This document shows, one piece after another, positions 1-13,300 of a DNA stretch of 64,000 nucleotides. Source of the stretch: Verticillium longisporum (taxonomy: Eukaryota; Ascomycota; Sordariomycetes; Glomerellales; Plectosphaerellaceae). Made by a program: the position numbers and the translations under genes. Under the pieces are notes generated by a model. It was not told the origin of the DNA and ran no database searches. It saw only the letters and a program-made list of their open reading frames with translations. The stretch lies in NCBI GenBank assembly GCA_019188255.1, contig JAETXT010000001.1, positions 5,208,001 to 5,272,000 of the forward strand. Reading direction: 5' to 3'. Position 1 is the stretch's first letter. Every line of letters starts with the position of its first letter.

Positions 1-3000
1 AAGGTCCCTCAGAAACGAATACCCCTAGCCGGCGCTGGCTAGGATCAGCAATGGGCCTGCCTGTCCCTTCACCGAACGAACGAGTCAGTGTCCGATCAAC
101 CTCATCGAGCCAAAGACAGCCGACGGTATTTCGGATCGACAGACAATGATACCCTGATAGGACCCAATGGCCCCCATCGCTGAATTCTCACGCTGTGAGC
201 CATGAGACGACAATCTGATCCGTATTCCCGCTGGCGGCCATGGGTACAAACAATTACTGATAGCGACAATGGACACGAACGTCAGAATAATGGAGGACCA
301 GATCAAGGGGCTTCAGAGATGGCTAGACAGAGTCAGGCAGTCAGGACGGTACGAGACAAGGAGAGAAGAGAGGCGTCCCTCGCCCACTCGATCGGATGAA
401 GCGGTGGGAGGGCCAGCCAGGTTCGTGATCACAAGCTAGACCAGCTCAGGCGTATTCAAGCCACGGCGGCATAGTCAGCGTGGCAGCCGTAGTGGCTCGC
501 AGGCGCCACTTGGTGTTGCATTGGCTGGCTCAGAGAGGCTGCAGGCCGATGCTGCGAGGTACTGGGATAGACCCAGAAGGTTCAGGGGTAAAGCGGAGAC
601 ACGCAGACAGTGTGTGTTGATCATTGAGAACACTGTTTCCCTTCTTGTCGCCAGCCGTTTCTCGCGCGGTCTCGTGCTCATGTGTGACGAGTTTTCCGTT
701 CCTTGCTCCTCCTCCTACGTGTTAGTGACGACGTCCAGCACTGGGCCTTGGTGTCTCGATGCCATCGCGGATCGAGCGGCCAAGTGTTCCCTCCGAGATG
801 ACTTGTGTTCTCTGGTCCTTTTGAGAGCCACCGACACTGGTGAAATTGCGGCAAAACTTGCAGACAAACGTGGCGCGCGCTTCTGAGTGGCATTTCCTAA
901 GAAAACGTGGCCAGCTGAGGGAATATGGACTGCCGTGAACAAATCTCGCGACGGCGGCGTCTTGACAGCGCTGATGCCAAGAGCCTCAGCTGGTCCGGCC
1001 GCTTGCTGTCGGCCAGATGTATTTTGGGGGCGCGCCGAGTCGGCGGTAAAGGGCAAGTCAGACCAGACCCGCCAAACCTGCTTGCCGTTGGATGCCGTCC
1101 GGCTCACAACAATTCTTGTCCGCACCCACCCCTTACATACTTCAGAGGCCCAATGCTGGCAGGTTCAAGACATGATCTGGGCCATTGCGATGGGTTGTCC
1201 CACGGCGCGTTCTGGACGCGACGGGGATGTCGGGATGAGGTCATGGTTAAAGAGGTTAGCGCCTATCCGCCCGCAGCGCTGGTGTTTCTCGTGTCCAAGG
1301 CGCTGTCGGTTTAGCTGCATGACGCTTCTGCAGGAACACACTGCGCTATGGCGCGCCAGCCGTGTGACCGTCTCATGGCCAAGCAGAATAAACGGAAGCA
1401 GCCTCTAACTCGTATGGCCTCCCTGTCTGTCGCCAACCGTGGCTACAGACATGAGCAAGAAGCTATCGTCAGATTTATGACGGCAGGCCATTGTTCGAGA
1501 ACCCAGCCATTGCCTTGCAACTATTCCGACAAATCTGCGATTACACAATGTGCAGACATTGGCCATTGTTCTTGGTCAAGGTCACCAAACAGAATGATGT
1601 GCGGTGTGGGTTGAATGGCAATGCCTCGAACGCTCGCTGTCCTATGTCGGACACGAATACTGATCCACAGAGCAAGTCGTACCAACAGGTAGGAGGAAGT
1701 AGCTGTGGAAGGCTGGATCTGTCTCTTGGTGCGTTCAGATCGGAGCAGTGAGGCGGACTGGTAATGGAAAAGCTTGGTATCAAAGAAAATGCGGCTGGCT
1801 CTCCACCAGTCTTTCCATGGGCTGGTAAAAGAAAAATCACGGGTAGTCTGGCCGAGGAAGAATAGCTTGGGTCCGGGGCGGCTTACTCCGTTCTTTGTGA
1901 CAGACTCTGTGGATTCGAACTACTGTATAGAGAGTCGCTAAAGAGCTGAATCAGGGGAGGCGCGCTGTGAGATAGTCCCGAGCGTTAAGCGGTGTTTGTC
2001 AGATCCGTAGGGAGAGGTAAGACTAGTTAGTGGGGACGAACTGCTCGGAGGCACAGCTGAAATACCAACCGGCACAGAGAGGTCTATTGAAGCCCTCAAT
2101 AGCCTTCGTGCCGTGTGCGTGAGACTGGCCGTGCAAAAGCCTCCATCAGGAGCCAACAGCGCAAAAACCGTCGACCCTGGAGCCCACCCATTGTGTCTTT
2201 CGGCGGACCCAGCTGTCATGTCAGACTCTGTGATAGAAGCAAGGCTGAGGAAAGTGAGAGGCGTTTGCGTCGGCACGCGCGTGGGACGGAAGAGATCAGA
2301 ACAGGTCCGCAGACGAAGGCAGAGTGACATTCTCTCCCAAGCCATCTTTCGCTGTTTGTGTGTGTAGCACGTACGAACGAGGGGTAGAGACCGAATGCGC
2401 AAGTTTAGATAGGCGTTGGTCTGGAGCGGGCGCAGGACCAGGTGCAATTCTGCAGCTTGTCCACCCCCTGGTCACGACAAGGAGGCTCTTGTGGTTTGCC
2501 ACAACACCATCGCTACGACCTTGTGGATGCGACGATCACATCTTGCCGCCAGAGTTGTTGAGTCTGTTTGACCGTGACCTGTTCGACTGGCCCGAGATCG
2601 TTCCCAACGACCCGTAAAGACAGAACACACGACAAGACTCAGATAAAGCCACAATGGCTCGCATGAGGCCGCGAGACATGGGGCATCTGTAGTGTATCCA
2701 GAGATCCAGAGTACGACCGGCTGGGTTCGTTGACGGTTGAGACAGTAGCATGCGACGAATGGTGGACAGTGGAGGAGAAGGGGCGGACGGGCGGGTGCTC
2801 GTGGTCGTAGGACAGGAAGAAAAGCCGACAGGGATGTTGGATCGTCGTGAACAAGTACAGAAGCCTGAGCTTGCATGGACAGTGCGAGGGATTGGCCTGC
2901 ATGACAACAATCAACAAGCGTCAGCAAAGGCCCGCGAACCAAAAAAAGGCGAGGGACGCCGCCAGACGGCCTGGACAGGGATATCCGGACTTTGACTCGA

Positions 3001-4879
3001 TTCCATTTGCTCACGCCGTCTGCCCAGACTGGCTGTAAGCGACCGACAGACACTGTTCTTCAAACGTTTTCGCAGACGGAGTGGGTTGTCCCTCCGTGTG
3101 TTGTGTTGTCTTCCCTGCCGACCCCGTTTGGCTTGTCGGGCGAAATGTACACTGGAGAGACTTGTCGCAGAGATGCTGCCCCGTTTGAGACGTGGGGTCG
3201 TCCAGCGGCTCTGTGCATGACGGCGTCCCTGGTCGTGATGTGGCGCGAGGTACTCGAGCAGTACAGCGCGACACCGCTCTGTTGTGTCTGGTCTGTCCTC
3301 TTGGCCCCCTCCCCCCCCGTCCCGGCCCCTCTGAGAACAAGGGTTGTCCTGCGGAGGGTTGTTCCACATGATCCAGCGATCCAGTCCCGGCCGCGAGCAT
3401 CATTGGCCACTCAACATGGGTCTTCGACGTCGCAGCAAACCACGCACTGCGCGCCTGCCGTTCACGGCGAGCGAAGGTGGGCAGCGGCTTGGTGTGGACG
3501 CGAATCGAGGAGGGGTCCTCGGCGACAGTGTCCGGTGGGCGACAGACAGGCCAGGAAGTTTTTTGGTGAAGCAGACAGGATGAGGAAATGATCAGAGGAA
3601 GAGCGGTGTTGGTGTCAGTTTTGGTGTCAGTGTCAGTCGGGTGGGGGGCTGCTGGGGTCCTATTGAGGTCCAAAACTCTGTCTATCTGTCTGCTAACGAT
3701 GGGATGATAGAGAGTGTGAACTTCAGCCCCAGCCCGAGTACATGGGGGAAGCCGAGTTGGAAGAAAAGGGATGATGCAGATTCCTCTAATCACGTCGTCG
3801 AACGTTGTTGGCACCACACCACTTTTGGAACCCGACTTGGCAGGCCATTGTCGATGAGTGATGCTATTTATCGCAACAGGATTGAGGGGTTGAGGGAGCA
3901 ATGAGGATGCGGAAGGAACACGAAGTGGTAAGCCGTCGTCATCGACCAAGGTACCTATCTTCCAAAGGGAAAGGGAAAGGAAGGTACCGTCATCCGTCAC
4001 TGACTGCTCTGGGCGTCCAAGAGGACCTTCCGACGCTTGTTGGTCCTTCCTGTTGGTGGACAGCGACGCAGAGAAAGGAAAGCGCGATAGGGGGGGGGGA
4101 GGGGGGAAGGGACTCCGGCAAAACGCTTAGGATGGGGGAGGCGCGAGCGATGAACCAAAAGGATCCACCTTGTCGCATGGAGGCTGACAGTGAGTGGACG
4201 TTGCCCTGGTCATGTCCCGCCCGAGTGTCGTGAGAATGGTCCGTCCAAGACCCAGATGGACAATGGGATGGACGATGGACGGGGCCCTTTCTGGCTAGGG
4301 TGGGGGGGGACTCACTGTGTCCAGCACGAAAAGCAGAGCCAGGAACAGGAACAGGAACAGGAACATGTCGAGCCCAGACCAGGGGCCCGCTAGGCGGCAT
4401 CAGAACCCACTCTGTCCACTGGACCACTGGACCACTGAACCGCTGTAAGGTACCCGTGGTGCCGTCCAATCGCTGGCCAGCATGTGGATTGGGTGGGTGG
4501 GCTAGGGTGAGGGTGTGCCTGGATGGTGTGGCCCACTCCGTCCTGTCCGTCCAGTGTCCGCCCGTTTTCCCAACCCGCAGCTTCCTGTCTGCAACCCACC
4601 CAGCTCGCCAGCCCGCGGCACCCAGAAGAGCACCCAGACCAGCGGGCAGCATCAACACCAGTACCAGCAGCGCACCCCCCTTTCAGGCCCCCAGACTAGG
4701 TACCTACCCAGGTATCTGCCCGCCTACCAGAACTGCCAGGCTGGGCCAGCCCACCCGTACCTTACCTGTAAGGTGTACTGTACAGCTTGCAGGCGTGTTC
4801 CCAGTGGACCGTCCTGCGGTGTAGTGCCACACCTTCCCACCCCCCGTCTACCGACCACGCCCCGTGCCCGCGCGCTCAC
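1..4879. other. gene-free upstream region
   Basis: I see no convincing coding gene in this stretch. Open frames on both strands are short, low in complexity, start and stop without splice-compatible continuation, and show no recognisable domain. The region holds simple repeats (an AGGAAC repeat at 4341-4364, poly-G near 4090, AGGTACCT-like motifs around 4696-4714) and probably contains distal promoter of the homeodomain gene at 5524. A non-coding transcript cannot be excluded. Confidence 0.5.
4341..4364. repeat. (AGGAAC)4 microsatellite
   Basis: Four perfect head-to-tail copies of a hexamer lie in non-coding DNA upstream of the homeodomain gene. Confidence 0.85.
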
Positions 4880-5523
4880 AGTCTCCTTTTTCCCTTTTCC
4901 TCCTCCTCCCGTCCACCTCCATCCCCCTCGCCCCGTCCCCCTTCTCTTGCCTCCATCTCCATCGTCATCCTCGTCGTTCACGACTTAACCCTCCCCTCTT
5001 CCCTCGTCGCTCCTTTTTCTTTTTCACTGTCACTCTCTTGATATTCGGCCTTGCCATTCCGGAACCCGTCACTCCTTTCCGGGTCTCCATTACATTCCTT
5101 TCCGGCTAGAAACCACCCATTCTTCGCGAAGCACCAAACTCGCAAACCACGAAACCCCCCTGATCGACCCACGTCCGCTCGACACCCTTCGACAGACCCC
5201 GATCCAGGACGACACTCCTTAGTCTACCAAACTTTCACTACTTTCCCTAGCTTACGGCATCCATCTATATTATTCAGAACCAACAACATCGACATCATCG
5301 ACGACGACATAACGAAACAATTCGATCCAACACCCTTTTCCCTGGCGACACGGCACTTCACTGATCCGACTGCCTACACGCCGTAATTGCCTCACGACGG
5401 GACGATTGACACGCGTCTTGGACCGAGTCGATTCCCCCAAAGCAAGGCCACCGAACGCGCCTCCCACTTTTCTACACTTCGGAGCGAACTCCATCCACTC
5501 CTTCGCACCATCAGACTGCCACA
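4880..5523 (+). promoter_or_regulatory. CT-rich leader / core promoter of homeodomain gene
   Basis: This is a strongly pyrimidine-biased stretch on the plus strand (blocks of CCTTTT, CTCCTCC, CCCCTC) that runs almost to the ATG at 5524. Such CT tracts commonly precede transcription starts and form 5' leaders in filamentous fungi. It contains no upstream coding exon that I can support. The exact start site cannot be read from the sequence. Confidence 0.5.
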
Positions 5524-7512
5524 ATGGCGGCTGTTGATATCGGCACTCCGGTCAAGCGAGAGCAATCTGCTCTCGCCGACTCGCCCGCGTGCCCCACGCC
5601 CCTCTCCAAGTCACTCGACAACCACGGCACGCCGGGCTCCGCCTCTAATGTCAAGATGAACTCAACGCCGTCGCCCTCGACCTCGACGGCCAGCAACGGC
5701 CAGCCAAGCCAGTCCAGGCGCCCTCCGCGCAAGAGCACCCTTACACAGCAGCAGAAGAATCAGAAGCGTCAGCGCGCCACTCAAGACCAACTTGGCACCC
5801 TGGAGATGGAGTTTAACAAGAACCCCACGCCCACGGCTCAGGTCAGGGACCGCATTGCTGAAGAGATTGACATGACCGAGAGGTCGGTGCAGATCTGGTT
5901 CCAAAACAGGTATGTGCCTCTCGGGTGCCCCCCCCTCCCTATTCGTCGTGAGTTCAGCCAGCCTAACATCCACTTCCTAGGCGAGCCAAGATCAAGCTCA
6001 TGGCGAAGAAGAGCTTGGAGACGGGCGAGGATTTCGACTGCATTCCCGAGTCCATGCGCAACTACCTCGCCATGCAGGCCATGGAGGCCGGCAAGGGCCT
6101 CGGTGGACAATACCTCGGTCGGACCGGCCTTCTGCCCTACAGCCCTAGCATGCTGATGGGTAACGAGCAGAACGGCAAAGTCTGTAAGTCGAAGTAGCTC
6201 ACCGCTAGGCTTGCGCGCGCACCGCTGACCATACAGTGATCCATCATCTCAGCAGCAGGTCTCTCAACATTGGCAAGTGGACGAGGGTCTCGCAGAGCAC
6301 CATGGACCTCATCATCTTCTACTCACCGGACAAGTGCACCATGACCTACTACATCAACAATGACCAGGCCGGGTACAAGATTGAGTATCCTTTCGCTTAC
6401 ATCAAGAACATGTACCTCGAGAACCAGGAGGGCGACCCCAGCAAGCCCAGTGGCATCGTCATTGAGCTCAACAGGCCACCCCATTTCTTCATGGACCAGA
6501 CGCCCGCCACGAGTGGTTTCTTCCAGTGCGGCGATTTCACCGAAGAGCAGCAAGCCTCGAACTGTCTGGTTCACCACCTCGGCGGCAACCCTAAGGTCCT
6601 CAGCGGCCAGCTTGCCAAGCTGGTTTCACTCGATGCCTTCATGAACCGCAACAACCCGAACCCCTTCTTTGAGAACCACTCTCTCTCCGTCTCCGCGCCC
6701 GTCTCACCTACCGCGCGCCCCTCTTCCCAGCCCAACTTTGCTCAGCCACATGTCGGCATGTTCCAGGAGTCTTGGGGCATCAACCACCTGCAGCCTGGCA
6801 TGCGTGGTCCTGGCCACAAGAGGCAACGTAGTAGGTCTGTGCCCATGGCGGTTGACTTCTCCATGCTCCAGACGCCGATGCCGTCGTTCTACATTCAGCA
6901 ACCCGGCGAGGCGGCCCCCAACCGCACAACCCGAATATTTTCGCTCCTGTCCCACAGCAGCCCAGCGGCCTTGGTCCCAACCTGAGGATAGATACGCAAG
7001 CTTGTTTTGGGATGGACATGAGACAGTATCCCATGTCGGCAACGACCGCGTCTCCGTCCGAGTTCGCGAGCCCTGGCTACTTTGCCGGACCGGAGCCGAG
7101 CCCGCTGCCAACGTCGAGCTACAACACGCCATACGGTGGAGCGTTCCTCTCGCCGATGGCGAACCCCTCCAACATGGTCCCGCCGCCGCATTCGCCTCTG
7201 TCCTTCAATGGCCATGGCGAGCCCTCCATTGTCGAGCAGTCGCCACCCCTGTCTATGCTGGGCAGGCCGGCGTCTGCTGATATTTACCGTCATCACGGTG
7301 GCGGTGACGCTTCCTGTGCAGTGTCCGAGGACGGCGGCAGCCTTAATGGGATGTACTCGAAGCACACGATCAACCTGCCAATGCACCCCCATTCGCCTTC
7401 GCACGTGGATCAGGCCCAGGCTGAGCTCGACATGAACCAGCTTGTGCAGTTTGACCACGTCGACCCCTCCTCGCTGTCGCCCGACTCGATGCACCACATC
7501 CAGCAGCAGTGA
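5524..7512 (+). CDS. homeodomain transcription factor (frameshifted)
   Basis: This is a nuclear DNA-binding regulator. Exons are 5524-5909, 5981-6183 and 6237-7512, with introns 5910-5980 and 6184-6236. The homeodomain spans about residues 76-134 and its recognition helix carries the hallmark WFQNRR split by intron 1. A conserved block follows (about residues 195-330, including [16 protein letters not shown] and [14 protein letters not shown]) that I associate with fungal homeodomain proteins of the conidiation regulator Htf1/MoHox2 type. The tail is Ser/Pro/Gln-rich. The third exon changes frame near the C5 run at 6915-6919: the frame used from 6237 stops at 6985, while the next frame is open through the same place to 7512. 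Adding one base there gives a continuous protein of about 621 residues. Sequence error is the simplest explanation. The homeodomain assignment is certain; the Htf1 orthology is tentative. Confidence 0.88.
6915..6919 (+). other. apparent 1-base deletion (C5 run) in homeodomain gene
   Basis: Upstream coding is in the frame of 6237 and downstream coding is in the frame of 7012. Both frames are open across this run, so a single missing C accounts for the switch. No plausible intron joins the two frames. Confidence 0.75.
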
Positions 7513-8860
7513 GCTCAGCCGCACTGACATGAACAACAACACCAAATTTGCTGCGACTGGTAGTACATAAAGCGTCGACAGCGACACACTTTTTCTGAAG
7601 GGGGCTTTTGCGTCCGGCGTTTGGGAGCTTCATATACCACATTTGGGGTGCACTTTTCCTGCTTGGACAATCGACGAGAATGAAGCTTGGTCATTCGCTT
7701 CTTGGCCCATCCCCCCCTTTACCACCCACCCTCTTTAGCGGCCACGACGAAATCTGCATGACGATATCTATTTCCGGAAGTCGGTCATGCATGTCTGGCA
7801 CAGGCGATCGTACATTTTTACCCAACTTTTGCGCATCTGCTTCTACCTGCTGGATATGATCCTAGCGTTCTCATCTTACCGCGAACTCGGGGGCGCTGCC
7901 GCGCAACCCGTCGATTCTGGAGCGCGGCAGCTCGGCGACTGCTGCGCTTTTATACCAACCGCTACGGGGCTTTCTTCAACCGCCGGCCCCGCGCATGCGA
8001 TGGCGCCTAATCTAGCTACATCACGTTTGAGCACATGCTTGGTCATTCGTTGCCGGTCGTTCTTCCAGGCAGTTTATTTCTCTTTCTCATTCCCGTTTCC
8101 CATTTTGCGTTGTTCTTTACTACAATCTTGTACTGGTTTGGTCTTCGTTTCGTCGTTCATGAATCACAGATGGTTTTCGGGGCCGCGCACCGTCGAGGAG
8201 AGGAAGCGGGGAGAGCCCAGGTGGCTTGGGACTTTCTTGGTTCGTAATATCGGGGTCGGAGTGTGGTGTTCGCGGGAGATGGAGAAAAAAACACGTGGAT
8301 ACATCTCCCAGGTGCTTGGTTCGTCCTGTATTGCGGGTACAGAGTGAACCGCGTGGGGGGGCGGGGGGCAAGGCTCCCTGATAACATGGTCTCTTGGGGC
8401 TGTCTGGGAAACCGGAGGCTCCGTTGGGGTCCATGGCATGGTTGGGGCGGAGCGGGTCGTTCCTCGAAAGAGACGACTGGCTCGTAGGTCTTTGACAGTG
8501 TAGATAGGAGTGCGACGGAGAGAGTAGGGGAGGGGGAAAAGGAATAGGCATCACTGGTCATCATACCATTACGCAGCTGAGCCCCTCTTGACGTGTCGTG
8601 ATGATGTGGTGGTGTGAGGCGCAGAAGTGTCTAGTGTCTGGTGGGCTGCTTGGGCTGGTAGGACTGGATGTGGCTCTCGATGCAAGCAGTCGTTCCTGGT
8701 GAGTCCAATCGGCTGGCGTGGAAGTGTCGGTGCCATAGTTTCTGGCCAAGAGGTCTCTGGCACAGGTCGGGGTCGGCGGATTGGGGGACGAGGTCATAGT
8801 TCGGGGTTCCGGGGCGATCGGGATGGCGAGCGAGGGCCGCGCAGCTGAAGACAACCGACC

Positions 8861-8884
8861 CTACCTACCTACCTACCTACCTAC
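8861..8884. repeat. (CTAC)6 microsatellite
   Basis: Six perfect tetramer copies, immediately followed by an AGGTACCT element, in non-coding DNA. Confidence 0.85.
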
Positions 8885-9170
8885 AGGTACCTCAAGCATC
8901 AGGGGATTTGTGGGGTGGGTGGGCAGGGGGAAAAGGGCGGCGAGACCAGGGGCCGCGATAGAGTTGTCGCACGGGCTCGCGCTCAGAGAGTTTATTAGGG
9001 GGGCCATCAGAAGGCGTTGGCTGGGGATGGGTGTGGGCTTGCGCTGAAGGATTCGACGTGATTGGAACGAGAGCTTGATGGGTGGGGAACCCCCTTTTCT
9101 TTGTCTTTTCTGTTTTCTGGATTGATGCAAAAAAATACCACTTTAATGCTTGAAGCGTGCACCACGGGCA

Positions 9171-9182
9171 GGGGGGGGGGGG
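9171..9182. repeat. G12 homopolymer
   Basis: Twelve consecutive G in the spacer upstream of the flippase. Such runs are prone to length error in sequencing. Confidence 0.85.
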
Positions 9183-10379
9183 TGAGACTTTGCACGATAG
9201 ATTGGCGAGTTTTGGTGGCAGCCGTTGTGGAATGGAGGGAGGATGACGAGCGTTCGTTCGCTAGCGGTCTTTCCCGACATGGCATTTCTGGCTTTCCCAC
9301 GACGTACATGTACATGTACGTCTGAGTTTATATTCTGGGCGCCGGTGACGTCTGCCGTGGGTTGGTCGAAGAGCACATGGGCTGGGCTCTGGCTGAGAGA
9401 GGTTTCTCGTGTTGCATAGACGGATGCCTAGTGCTCTGGCAAGTCTGCTTAAGGCAATCTAGCAGCGCAGGTGTGCCTGGCGGGCGAATGAGGGGAGCGG
9501 CAGGTGCCAACAAGCTGGCCAGGTGCATCGTGGCAGTGCACCTTCTCGGGGGGGGGGTATCCGCAGCCGTGCTGGTCCTGCCGTGCCTCCTCATGCCCGC
9601 CTTCCCTCTCTCCCCCCCCCCCGGCTTCTACGGAGATGATGACGAGAAAGGCTGCTCCACCAAAGCCTTTCCAGTTCGTCAGTTTTGCAGCTCGAATCTC
9701 CTTCGCCCTCGACCACGACCCAAAAGAGATCAACGGCCATGATCAACGGGCAGGGTTAGAGACCAGAAGCAGCGACAACGAGAAGACGCCTGAGCTTGTA
9801 TTGTGGTTCTTGTCGGGGACCTTCCTTTCACCTCTCTCTTCTTTCCTGCTCCCCTGGTCCTTCCACCGCTGTTGCTTTTCCCTCTTTGCGTGGCCGCTTG
9901 AGGCCTTCATCAGCCATCTTTGCATCGATATCTCAACTTGTATATACCCGCGCTGCATGCGACACACTCCTCCTCTTTTGTCTTTTCTCTGCCTGGCCGT
10001 CACGTCCGTCTTCGACTACCCTGACCTAAACTCCGCTCCGCCCCGAAGGACGACCGACTCGACTCTGTTCTATCTTTACGCGCACGCGTGTACCCTGGAC
10101 TGCCGGGCTTCGTAGCTTCGTATCAGGTCCAACACGAGTCAACAGCCCAATCGAATCAAGGTCAAAGGACGACGCAGAACAGACACGAATCTGTTGCTGG
10201 AACGCGCACCGAGTCTCTTGCAATCCTCAATCCCTCTCCCGTTCATCCTGCCTGCCGACGAATGATCCGTCTCCCTGGATCGCCCACCGGCCAGAAACTC
10301 AATCCACCCGCCTCCCAGCAACCCCGGGGCCCATGCTCAGCCCGCCCCCCTCCCCTTCCGTGTACATTTCTACTGAATC

Positions 10380-13300
10380 ATGGCCCGACCCGGCCCAAGG
10401 GTCCCTGCTTTTTCCTCCTACAGCACCATTGACGACGACGGCCCAAATCCCAACGACCCGTCGAACCTGACTGGAACGACATCTGATACTCGATCGCGAA
10501 GGCCGCGGCACGCCGAACGAGCCAACACGGAGCCCATGCGAAGCGCCCAATCTATCGACGGCGCCGCCACGCCCCAGATCCGCGTCTCGAGCGATGGCCT
10601 GCAGGAGGATCTCGCTCGCCAGCAACCGTACATATCTGACTCGCCAGCCCACCGCCGAAGTCAAGTCACCATGACGGGCGGCGATCCCACCAAGAACGTC
10701 GACGTTGCCGTCTCCCACTCGACCATCGACGACGAACCCAAAACGCCCCTCCCCAGCCAACGGCCTCACCTGACGAAACGCATGCAATGGCTCGACAGGA
10801 GAGATGCCGCTGCGGCCCGGGCTCGCATGCTCTACCAAAAAGTCGTCATCGAGGGCATCTTGCGCCAGAAGCCCCTGCCGCCGAGCGCCGATGGCCGCCA
10901 CATCCCCATCACGCCAGGCAGGAAACGTGCCGATCTCCTGACCGACGAGCGTGCCCAGAAACCGTACACAGGCAACTTTATCCGTTCGAGCCGCTACACC
11001 GTCTGGGACTTTTTGCCGAAGCAGCTGATCTTCCAGTTCAGCAAGCTCGGCAACGCCTACTTCCTCGTCATCTCCATCATGCAGATGATCCCCGGACTGA
11101 GCACGACGGGGCTGGACAACGATAGCACCGTTGATGGCCTTTGTGTCACTGTCCATGGCTAAAGAAGGCTACGACGACTACCGGCGATATCTGCTGGACA
11201 AGGCCGACAACCGCAGCGAGGTTCTCGTGCTCGGCGAGGATATGAGGGCACTGCACCGCGTCAAGAACAAGACGAAGAAGCACGGCGGCGGCAAAGACGG
11301 CGGCGACGAGCTGCCCATGCATGACATGGGCGAGTCGCAGGTCGCCCGAGACGGCGACTGGTCCTTGATTCAGTGGCAGGATGTCAAGGTTGGCGACATT
11401 GTGCGCCTTCGACGAGACGAGAATGTGCCGGCCGACATAGTTCTCCTGCACGCCACGAACCCGCATAGCGTGGCTTACATCGAGACGATGGCTCTCGATG
11501 GCGAGACGAACCTCAAGGCGAAGCGCGCGCTCCCCATGCTGGCCGAGCAGTGTGGCACAGCCCAGGGATTGAAAGCCTGCGATGCGACGGTCGTGTCTGA
11601 AGACCCGAATATCGACCTCTACCGCTACGACGGCCGCGTGACCATGAAGGAAGAGACGATGCCACTTTCGCTGAACAACGTGGTGTACCGTGGCTCGGTC
11701 GTTCGCAACACGACCGAAACGATTGGTCTCGTCGTCAACACGGGCGAGGAGTGCAAGATTCGCATGAACGCCAGCAAGCACGTCCACGCCAAGGCACCGC
11801 GCATGCAATCCGTCGCGAACCGCTGCATCATCTGGCTGGTCTTTGTGCTTCTTGCCCTCAGTGGCGGCCTGACGGGTGGCTATTATATCTGGCGAGACCC
11901 GCAAGAGGACGACTCATGGTTCCTCGGCGGTAGGACGCTCAGCTTCAAGGAAGTCTTTATTGCGTACATCATCATGTTCAACACCCTCATCCCACTGTCG
12001 TTGTATATTAGTTTGGAGATCATCAAGGTGATCCAGTTTTACCTCATGGGCGATGTAGAGATGTACGACCCCGTCACAAACACGCCCATGGTGGCCAACA
12101 CAACAACCATTCTCGAGGACTTGGGTCAGGTCAACTATGTCTTTTCCGACAAGACCGGCACGCTGACGGAGAACGTGATGCGTTTCCGCAAGATGAGCGT
12201 CGCTGGCACGGCGTGGCTGCACGATATGGACGTCGAGCGGGACGAGGAAGCCAAGCAAAAACTGATCGACATGGCGCGCAAGAAGCGCAAGGGCAAGGAC
12301 AAGCAAAAGTTCGAAAAGAGCAAGGCCATTGAAACGAACCCAGCTTCGACCCAGCCGGGCCGTCAGTCCATGTCTTCGACGAGGTGGAAGGCGTCGACCG
12401 CGCGAGCCGAAGATGAGCCCGAACTCAAGACGGAGGAGCTGCTCGGCTACCTCCGCCGTAAACCGAACACGCCATACTCCAAAAAGGCCAAGCAATTCTT
12501 ATTGTGCCTTGCCCTCTGCCACACCTGCATCCCCGAGGTTGGCAAGGACGGCCAGACCGAGTACCAATCTGCGTCTCCGGATGAGCAGGCCCTCGTTGAA
12601 GCTGCGCGCGACCTCGGCTACGTCATGATCGACCGACCTAACCAGGAGGTCATTCTCCAGCTCCCTGGCCCCGACGGCAACATTGTGCGCGAGACATACC
12701 AGGTCTTGGACGTCATTGATTTCACGAGCAAGCGTAAGCGCATGTCCATCATCATCCGCATGCCTGACGGCCGCATCTGCGTCTTCTGCAAGGGTGCCGA
12801 CAGCATCATCCTGCCGCGGCTGAAGCTGGCCCATCTGGCCATGCAGAAAGCCAGCGCCGTCGAGCTCAAGGCGAGCAAGCATCGGAGCATGTAGCAGGGC
12901 AAGGAGCAGAGGCGGATCAGCAACAGCACGCCGCGCACGAGCATGGCCCTAGGCCGGCCCTCCATGTCCAAGCGACATAGTCACCTCCTGGACGGCCACC
13001 GCATGTCGATCGAGGGCAGCCGGCGGGGTAGTGCCCTGGTCGAAGGCTCGTCGCCGTGGGGCACCAGGAGGGGATCCTTGGAGGACCAGGACTTCCACAC
13101 TCCGCTGCAGAGCCCCATCGGACTCATGCACTCGCCCCGGCCCAGCACGACCTTTTCGCGCAACGACGACGCGCTTGACGGGCTCGTGGACGAGTCAGCG
13201 GCGCTCAACGAGGGCACCATCTTTGAGCGATCGTTCCAGCACATTGACGACTTTGCCAGGGACGGCCTGCGCACGCTGCTGTACGGCTTCCGGTACCTTG

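Larger units (their letters stand above)
7513..10379. other. intergenic spacer, homeodomain gene to flippase
   Basis: No gene is supported over 2.9 kb. It holds the 3' region of the homeodomain gene, a CTAC microsatellite (8861-8884), a 12-base G run (9171-9182), and a pyrimidine-rich stretch from about 9800 that is probably the promoter and leader of the flippase at 10380. Confidence 0.5.

Noticed and set aside
2472..3053. 193-codon minus-strand open frame
   Set aside because: No recognisable motif; overlaps several other open frames in GC-rich DNA, so chance is likely.
3011..4000. 329-codon minus-strand open frame in the left spacer
   Set aside because: Composition is Arg/Pro/Thr/Ser-rich with no domain, overlapping frames on both strands are similarly open, and no splice-compatible extension or leader is visible.
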